In this document: positions 7,455 to 11,007 of the stretch, one piece after another | Layout: every line of letters starts with the position of its first letter | Position numbering within the stretch: position 1 is the stretch's first letter | Translations under genes and position numbers: made by a program | Notes under the pieces: model-generated | Databases searched by the model: none | What the model saw: only the letters and a program-made list of their open reading frames with translations | Told to the model about the DNA's origin: nothing | Source: Acidobacteriota bacterium | Lineage (GTDB): Bacteria > Acidobacteriota > Blastocatellia > Pyrinomonadales > Pyrinomonadaceae | DNA: 11,007 nt | NCBI GenBank assembly: GCA_013813755.1 | Contig: JACCRD010000211.1 | Span: forward strand, 1 to 11,007 | Reading direction: 5' to 3'

Positions 7455-8516
7455 ATGAAAACCACAACAAAATTCAGTTTCGGATTGCTTGTTTCAACTG
7501 CCTTGACCGGCGCTGCCTTCGCGCAGACACCGACATCAACGCCAGTTAAAACTACTGAAACAACAACAAAAACAACAACGACGACTCCGACGACTCCGAC
7601 AACAACGACAAAAAAAACAATAACAACGACTCCGACAACAACGACAATGGAGACGCCAACGACGACGACGACAACTACGATGAAAACGGATGTCGTGCAG
7701 AATTCGGACGGATCTTACAGCGTGATCGAATATCCGGTCGGAAAAGAAGTAGTAGTCGAATTTATGCCAACCGATAAGGCGATGACTGCGAAGGGATTAG
7801 CTCGTGTAATGCGAATGGGTGAAGAAACGACGATTAATTTTGATTTAAACGGTCTTGACGCTTCTTCGAATTATCACGCATATGCTGTTGATCCGGCTGG
7901 CAATTCGACATATTTAGGTCCGATCAAGGCTGAAAATGGAATAGCTAAAACTAGTTTCAAAACACCTTCAAATCAATTTATGCTCGTGCTTTCGCCAACT
8001 GAAGGTTTAACAACTATTGGCACAGATACAGCAGTTGCATTTCGCAGCGCGGTGCCGAAAGGCTTTGCGGTAGTCAATAATCGTGCAACCACAACAGTTG
8101 CTGAAGGGAAACAGGTAGCTGAAACCCAGGGCGTTGACTCAACTTATGAAGTTCCACTACTTGGAGTTTCAGGTTTTAAAAAGGGAGAAACCGAAATAAG
8201 AGTCAACTTTTCAGGAGAACTTGAAGGATTAAAAGGAAAAGCCTATATCGATAGTAGCAAACAAGGCGTATCAAAAATTAAAATGCGTTTCGATGATATG
8301 AAACTGGCTCCGAAAGAAAAACGATATGTTCTTTGGGCAGTTTCATCGACTAAGGAATATACGAAAATCGGGCAAGTAATTAATACGGGTAAACGACAGG
8401 AATCCGAGATTCGCGGCGAAACCGCTTTACAGGATTTTGGTTTATTTGTAACTGTTGAAGATAAGGATGTTCTGCAGCCAACCAGCAGAATCTTTTCAGC
8501 TTTTTCATTAAAGTAA
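7455..8516 (+). CDS. Exported Thr/Pro-rich protein with two tandem RskA-C-like domains
   Basis: I do not recognise a named gene. The 353-residue product starts with a clear signal peptide (positive KTTTK, hydrophobic FGLLVSTALTGAAFA, cleavage between Ala23 and Gln24), so it should be exported to the periplasm or beyond. Residues 25-78 are a low-complexity Thr/Pro linker encoded by ACN triplets. Two similar domains follow, about 112-200 and 255-353. Each has a strand set ending in YHAYAVDPAGNSTYLGPI or YVLWAVSSTKEYTKIGQV and a later strand pair, FMLVLSPTEGLTTIG or FGLFVTVEDKDVLQPTS. The second, with YVLWAV and the VTVE...QPTS ending, resembles the extracytoplasmic domain of RskA-type anti-sigma-K factors. 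No membrane helix or N-terminal sigma-binding domain is present, so an anti-sigma role is not implied. A strong Shine-Dalgarno sequence and strong terminator suggest a well-expressed monocistronic gene. Confidence 0.85.
   Translation: MKTTTKFSFGLLVSTALTGAAFAQTPTSTPVKTTETTTKTTTTTPTTPTTTTKKTITTTPTTTTMETPTTTTTTTMKTDVVQNSDGSYSVIEYPVGKEVVVEFMPTDKAMTAKGLARVMRMGEETTINFDLNGLDASSNYHAYAVDPAGNSTYLGPIKAENGIAKTSFKTPSNQFMLVLSPTEGLTTIGTDTAVAFRSAVPKGFAVVNNRATTTVAEGKQVAETQGVDSTYEVPLLGVSGFKKGETEIRVNFSGELEGLKGKAYIDSSKQGVSKIKMRFDDMKLAPKEKRYVLWAVSSTKEYTKIGQVINTGKRQESEIRGETALQDFGLFVTVEDKDVLQPTSRIFSAFSLK
7540..7690 (+). repeat. ACN trinucleotide-rich tract encoding the Thr/Pro linker, with an exact 22-bp duplication
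   Basis: Most codons here are ACA, ACG, ACT or CCG. A 22-bp sequence beginning ACGACTCCGACAACAACGAC occurs exactly at 7590-7611 and 7626-7647, offset by 36 bp (12 codons). Because both the unit and the offset are multiples of three, gain or loss by slippage would keep the frame and change only linker length. Confidence 0.8.
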
Positions 8517-8546
8517 AATGTTTCAGAAGTTTTAATCTTACGGAAT

Positions 8547-8581
8547 AGCGACAAGCCTAAAATTAGGCTTGTCGCTTTTTT
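8547..8581 (+). terminator. Strong rho-independent terminator
   Basis: AGCGACAAGCCTA (8547-8559) pairs perfectly with TAGGCTTGTCGCT (8564-8576), with an AAAT loop and a run of six T (8576-8581). It lies 30 bases after the stop of the exported protein gene and is the clearest intrinsic terminator in the window. Confidence 0.95.
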
Positions 8582-8598
8582 GTGGGGTGTGAACTTTA

Positions 8599-8643
8599 GT
8601 TACCCTTTTAACCTGAGAAATAAATTTTACGTTACCTTGTTAA
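8599..8643. repeat. Pair of imperfect 13-bp direct repeats (GTTACC-N3-TTAA)
   Basis: GTTACCCTTTTAA (8599-8611) and GTTACCTTGTTAA (8631-8643) agree at 11 of 13 positions and start 32 bp apart, about three helical turns. They sit between the terminator and the twin dyads. They could be an extra protein-binding site, but two AT-rich matches are weak evidence. Confidence 0.35.
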
Positions 8644-8653
8644 ACTTTTCAAA

Positions 8654-8683
8654 AAGTTTTGTTTCATACTTGAAACAAAACTT
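8654..8683. promoter_or_regulatory. Operator-like dyad 1 (13-bp arms around GTTTCA-N4-TGAAAC)
   Basis: AAGTTTTGTTTCA (8654-8666) and TGAAACAAAACTT (8671-8683) are perfect inverted copies around TACT. The core GTTTCA-N4-TGAAAC recurs 39 bp downstream. The left arm also overlaps an alternative small dyad (AAACTTTT 8642-8649 with AAAAGTTT 8652-8659), so the two foldings exclude each other. There is no T tract, which argues against a terminator. A TTGACT that could serve as a -35 box overlaps the right end (8682-8687), but no good -10 follows at normal spacing. Confidence 0.7.
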
Positions 8684-8699
8684 GACTTATGTTAAATTC

Positions 8700-8715
8700 G
8701 TTTCATTGATGAAAC
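8700..8715. promoter_or_regulatory. Operator-like dyad 2 (GTTTCAT-TG-ATGAAAC)
   Basis: This is a perfect 7-bp dyad with a 2-bp centre. With the next three bases it matches dyad 1 at 16 of 19 positions (GTTTCAT...TGAAACAAA), the mismatches lying in the centre. Two copies with conserved half-sites and a variable centre are what a dimeric DNA-binding protein recognises. The site ends 81 bases before the ATG of the ATPase gene. Confidence 0.7.
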
Positions 8716-8782
8716 AAAGTATTTTTAATCAGAAACATTTAAGGCACGGAAAATAAGGGAAAGTATTAGGTTAAAAAAGTTT

Positions 8783-8787
8783 GAGGA
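8783..8787 (+). promoter_or_regulatory. Ribosome binding site (GAGGA) of the ATPase gene
   Basis: GAGGA lies 9 nt before ATG 8797, good spacing that supports this start over the internal Met15. Confidence 0.8.
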
Positions 8788-8796
8788 AAAAGCATA

Positions 8797-9831
8797 ATGA
8801 TAAATGCGAATAAACCAAAAGTTAATCCACTCAGTCGTATGCCGCGTCAGCAGCGCCTTATTATGGCGATTCGCGGCGGTGCTGGTGTTGGTAAAAGTCA
8901 TTTTATAAGCTCGATGAGCGAAGCCGGTTTGGGGAAGCTCTGCATTTTTGACACCGAACGAAAAGCCCGCCTGCTACGCGGTGTTGGGACTGCTTTTGAC
9001 GCTTTAGAAATTGAAAAAACCGATGAATTGCCGGAATTTATTGAATGGGCACTGAACGGTGAAGGACGCGAGCAAAATTACGGCTGTTTCGCGCTCGACA
9101 GTTGGGCGGCTTATTTTGGCGCGAAACATTCCGAAATGATCGAAGCTGTTCGGGCAAGAACCGGCGACCCGCTGGCACAACCTTCCGCCGAAGAACTGGC
9201 AGCAGATCAAATGATTTTGCAGGGTGTTCTGCGCAGGCTGTGCATTGAAAGCGGTAAAAGCGTGGTCATTGCTGACCAAATCGCGGCACGAGGTAAGGAA
9301 GCAAAAGAAGATAATGAAATTGGACGCGTTCTGCCGATGACAGCTTCGGGACTCGAATATTTTGTCGATGTAATGATCGAAGTTTCGATGCAGGAGCGCG
9401 ATGGCGAAATCACGCGTGTTTTCCAGGTTGTAAAAAGCAATTCACCGGCGTTTGAAGTCGGCTTTGAAATGACCGGAAACATTGGTTTTAAAGATTTTCT
9501 CGATCATATGAAAGCCGAAAACGCTCTGGAACTAGCGTTTGATAAACCCGCCAAATCAGATGTGCCTGAATTTATCGAAGAAAACGCTCCGCTCTCGATT
9601 GCGCCGCAGGTAATGACTGTTGATGATTTAATCAAAAAGGCGGAAGGAAATGGGTTTAAGCAGGCAGACATCGTGACGGGCGCGAAGATTTATCACAATC
9701 AACCAAATATTTATCATTTGACGAGCGAGCAGATCGCGGATTTAGATCGCCGGATGTCAGCGCGGATGGCAAAAATACAGACTGAGCCGGAGAAAGAAGA
9801 AAAATCTGTTAAACGGATTAAATCTGCTTAA
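8797..9831 (+). CDS. RecA-fold P-loop ATPase, AAA_24 / phage Sak4-like, with C-terminal helical extension
   Basis: The 344-residue product has the layout of phage-type nucleotide-binding proteins (AAA_24), which include the Sak4 single-strand-annealing ATPases. It shows a basic N-terminus, Walker A GGAGVGKS (27-34), the strand CIFDTERKARLL (49-60) with the characteristic DTE, a Walker B-like strand CFALDSWAAYF with Asp101, and KSVVIADQIAARGKE (154-168) as the following strand and loop. After the core (to about 235) there is a linker and a helical tail, MTVDDLIKKAEGNGF...HLTSEQIADLDRRM (273-320), of a type often seen at the ends of phage annealing proteins. The end is Lys/Glu-rich. Annealing or recombination in the cytosol is inferred from the family. 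It stands alone: no phage structural, exonuclease or SSB gene is near. It has its own twin-dyad control region and converges on recR. Confidence 0.75.
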   Translation: MINANKPKVNPLSRMPRQQRLIMAIRGGAGVGKSHFISSMSEAGLGKLCIFDTERKARLLRGVGTAFDALEIEKTDELPEFIEWALNGEGREQNYGCFALDSWAAYFGAKHSEMIEAVRARTGDPLAQPSAEELAADQMILQGVLRRLCIESGKSVVIADQIAARGKEAKEDNEIGRVLPMTASGLEYFVDVMIEVSMQERDGEITRVFQVVKSNSPAFEVGFEMTGNIGFKDFLDHMKAENALELAFDKPAKSDVPEFIEENAPLSIAPQVMTVDDLIKKAEGNGFKQADIVTGAKIYHNQPNIYHLTSEQIADLDRRMSARMAKIQTEPEKEEKSVKRIKSA

Positions 9832-9856
9832 AATTTCGCACTGGGCAAAAGGCGAA

Positions 9857-9912
9857 AAAAAAGATAAAGGAGAAAGATTTAAGTTCATAAATCTTTCTCC
9901 TTTATCTTTTTT
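9857..9912. terminator. Bidirectional terminator, perfect 25-bp hairpin, between the ATPase gene and recR
   Basis: Bases 9857-9881 pair perfectly with 9888-9912 around a 6-nt loop (AGTTCA). The right arm ends in TTTTTT, and the left arm begins with an A run that gives T's on the other strand, so it can terminate transcripts from both sides. It sits 26 bases after the ATPase stop and 18 bases past the recR stop, exactly between two convergent genes. The arm is purine-rich (AGATAAAGGAGAAAGATTT). Confidence 0.92.
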
Positions 9913-9930
9913 AAGCGGAAAATAAATTTT

Positions 9931-10545
9931 CTAAATTTCGTGTCGATTTGCCATTGCTTTGTCCATCGTTACTTCGTCGACAAATTCCAAATCCGAACCA
10001 ACCGGCATTCCCATCGCAATTCTGGTAACGCGCATGCCCAAAGGTTTCAAAAGTCGCGCGATATAATTTGCTGTGGCTTCACCCTCAGTTGTCGGGTTTG
10101 TGGCGACTATTATTTCCTTAACTTCAACGCCGTCATTATTATCCGGCATCAGGCGCGGAATCAGATTCGTCAACATTAATTCGTCGGGACCGACACCGCG
10201 AATCGGTGAAAGCGCGCCGTGCAAAATGTGGTATAAACCTTTATAACTGCGGGTTTTTTCGACGGCAACCAGATTATAAGGTTCTTCGATTACACAAATT
10301 ATCGAGCGGTCACGCGATGACGCAGTGCAATACATACACGGATTAACGTCAGTCAGATTATTACAAATTGAGCAGAAAACTATTTTCTGTTTGACTTCCT
10401 GTAAAGCTTCAACAAAGCGTTCAATTTCCGCTTCCGGGCGGCGCAGAATATAAAACGCGAGCCGTTGCGCACTTTTGTGCCCAACACCCGGCAGACGCTT
10501 AAACTCGTCAATTAATTTAGCGACAGGTTCTGAATATTCCAACAT
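9931..10545 (-). CDS. recR: Recombination mediator RecR
   Basis: RecR forms a ring-like clamp that, with RecO (and RecF), loads RecA onto SSB-coated single-stranded DNA during gap repair. The 204 residues fit the usual length of about 200. The helix-hairpin-helix is at LPGVGHKSAQRLAF (18-31). The four-Cys zinc site is CSIC (58-61) and CMYC (70-73). The Toprim domain (about 81-175) starts ICVIEEPYNLVAVE and has GLYHILHGALSPIRGVGP (103-120) and EIIVATNPTTEGEATA (144-159). All key residues are present. The start ATG (10545-10543) has no Shine-Dalgarno sequence; a long hairpin ends 5 bases before it. The gene follows ybaB on the same strand after 76 bases, the classical conserved pair, and is probably co-transcribed with it. 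Transcription ends at the bidirectional terminator. Confidence 0.97.
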   Translation of the reverse strand: MLEYSEPVAKLIDEFKRLPGVGHKSAQRLAFYILRRPEAEIERFVEALQEVKQKIVFCSICNNLTDVNPCMYCTASSRDRSIICVIEEPYNLVAVEKTRSYKGLYHILHGALSPIRGVGPDELMLTNLIPRLMPDNNDGVEVKEIIVATNPTTEGEATANYIARLLKPLGMRVTRIAMGMPVGSDLEFVDEVTMDKAMANRHEI

Positions 10546-10549
10546 AAAT

Positions 10550-10616
10550 AGTGGTAAACGGTAAAGTGGCAGACGATAAGTGAAAGCAAAAAACTTACCA
10601 CTTACCGTTTACTACT
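10550..10616 (-). repeat. Long imperfect palindrome filling the ybaB-recR spacer
   Basis: AGTGGTAAACGGTAA (10550-10564) pairs with bases 10602-10616 (14 Watson-Crick pairs and one G-T). GTGG (10566-10569) pairs with CCAC (10598-10601) across a one-base bulge. After an internal loop, TAAGT (10577-10581) pairs with ACTTA (10593-10597). The arms contain repeated GGTAA / AAGTG words. There is no T tract in the recR direction, so it should be transcribed as an intercistronic hairpin rather than stop transcription. It resembles REP-type dispersed repeats in form; genome copies would show whether it is one. Confidence 0.75.
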
Positions 10617-10621
10617 TGGCA

Positions 10622-10927
10622 TTACATAAGTCCCGGCGGCAGCATTCCGCCTAATCTGCCTTTCAAGGATTCTTCGACTTTGCGGCGGGCTTCATTGAGC
10701 GCCGCCATCGTCATATCCTGAATCATCTCGACATCGCCGTCTTTTACCAGATCGGGCGAGATAACAAGCTCCAAGACTTCGAAATCGCCGCGCATTTTCA
10801 CATTGACCGCGCCGCCGCCGGCTGATGCGTCAACCTTCATTTCCTTCATTTCTTTGCCCATCTGCTCCTGCATTTTCTGAGCTTGTTTCATCATCGAATT
10901 CATATCGAATCCACCGGGTAATTTCAT
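10622..10927 (-). CDS. ybaB: YbaB/EbfC family nucleoid-associated protein
   Basis: YbaB/EbfC proteins are small dimeric, tweezer-shaped DNA-binding proteins, conserved next to recR and implicated in nucleoid structure and DNA repair. The 101 residues show the family pattern: a Met/Gln/Lys-rich first helix (MNSMMKQAQKMQEQMGKEMKEM, residues 9-30), the GGGAVNVKMRGDFEVLELVISPDLV strand region (about 37-61), a second long helix (VEMIQDMTMAALNEARRKVEES) and a Gly/Pro-rich end (GGMLPPGLM). The start ATG (10927-10925) has AAGAAGG (10945-10939) 11 nt upstream. It is the first gene of a two-gene unit with recR. dnaX, often the gene before ybaB, is not visible: the 80 bases to the window edge hold at most its last few codons. 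Confidence 0.95.
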   Translation of the reverse strand: MKLPGGFDMNSMMKQAQKMQEQMGKEMKEMKVDASAGGGAVNVKMRGDFEVLELVISPDLVKDGDVEMIQDMTMAALNEARRKVEESLKGRLGGMLPPGLM

Positions 10928-10954
10928 AACTTTTTCTACCTTCTTTGATTAATA

Positions 10955-10985
10955 TTTATAAACAAAATCTGTAGAATAATTGTAA
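10955..10985 (-). promoter_or_regulatory. Possible promoter of ybaB-recR
   Basis: On the minus strand TTACAA (10985-10980) and TATAAA (10960-10955) resemble -35 and -10 boxes but are 19 bp apart, longer than ideal. The -35 overlaps a small dyad, TGTAACATTACA (10981-10992). The region is AT-rich, so this is tentative. Confidence 0.3.
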
Positions 10986-11007
10986 CATTACAGTTATTTG
11001 ATTGTCT

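Noticed and set aside
8661..8715. GTTTC...GAAAC units resembling CRISPR repeat ends
   Set aside because: Only two copies, each a short dyad of 16 bp with no repeat-length conserved unit and no spacers; no cas gene is in the window. An operator pair explains them better.
10981..10992. TGTAACATTACA dyad as an operator of ybaB-recR
   Set aside because: Five-base arms in AT-rich DNA, single copy; too weak to call a separate regulatory site.

Overview
The window looks like a piece of chromosome from a Gram-negative bacterium of moderate-to-low GC content, most plausibly an acidobacterium of the Blastocatellia/Pyrinomonadaceae type. The main clue is the 1254-residue outer-membrane receptor with an N-terminal carboxypeptidase-regulatory-like domain and the plug motif ELPLNGRNPLSLLNLQAGV, an architecture expanded in Acidobacteriota. 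The taxonomic call is an inference from one protein family and general style, not from a marker gene.

Layout, left to right. On the minus strand, positions 1-90 hold the first 30 codons of a response regulator that runs off the window. A rho-independent terminator (140-171) separates it from the large TonB-dependent-receptor-like gene (200-3964, minus). A 350-base gene-free AT-rich gap follows. Then come two plus-strand genes: a DUF72/YecE family protein (4315-5148) and a long-form signal peptide peptidase SppA (5401-7203) that keeps both the Lys and the Ser of its catalytic dyad. Between them, directly after the DUF72 stop codon, lies a 133-bp MITE-like element with about 20-bp terminal inverted repeats and a 5-bp direct repeat (TTTGA) on each side. 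SppA ends in a strong terminator. Next is an exported Thr/Pro-rich protein with two tandem domains resembling the C-terminal domain of RskA-type anti-sigma factors (7455-8516), preceded by two hairpins and a near-ideal Shine-Dalgarno sequence and followed by a textbook terminator.

The most distinctive area is 8582-9831. A control region carrying two copies of the dyad GTTTCA-N4-TGAAAC, 39 bp apart, precedes an isolated RecA-fold P-loop ATPase of the AAA_24 / phage Sak4-like type. It converges on the minus-strand pair ybaB-recR (10927 to 9931), and the two transcription units meet at a perfect 25-bp hairpin that can terminate from both sides. The ybaB-recR spacer is almost wholly filled by another long hairpin, which leaves recR without a visible Shine-Dalgarno sequence.

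How the genes relate: ybaB and recR form a classical conserved DNA-repair pair, and SppA and the receptor are envelope functions. The Sak4-like ATPase is a phage-type recombination gene with no other phage gene in the window, and its dyads suggest it is controlled by a dimeric repressor. I see no complete defence system, CRISPR array, rRNA or tRNA here. The leads worth pursuing are the ATPase with its twin operators, the MITE-like element, and the exported tandem-RskA-C protein.
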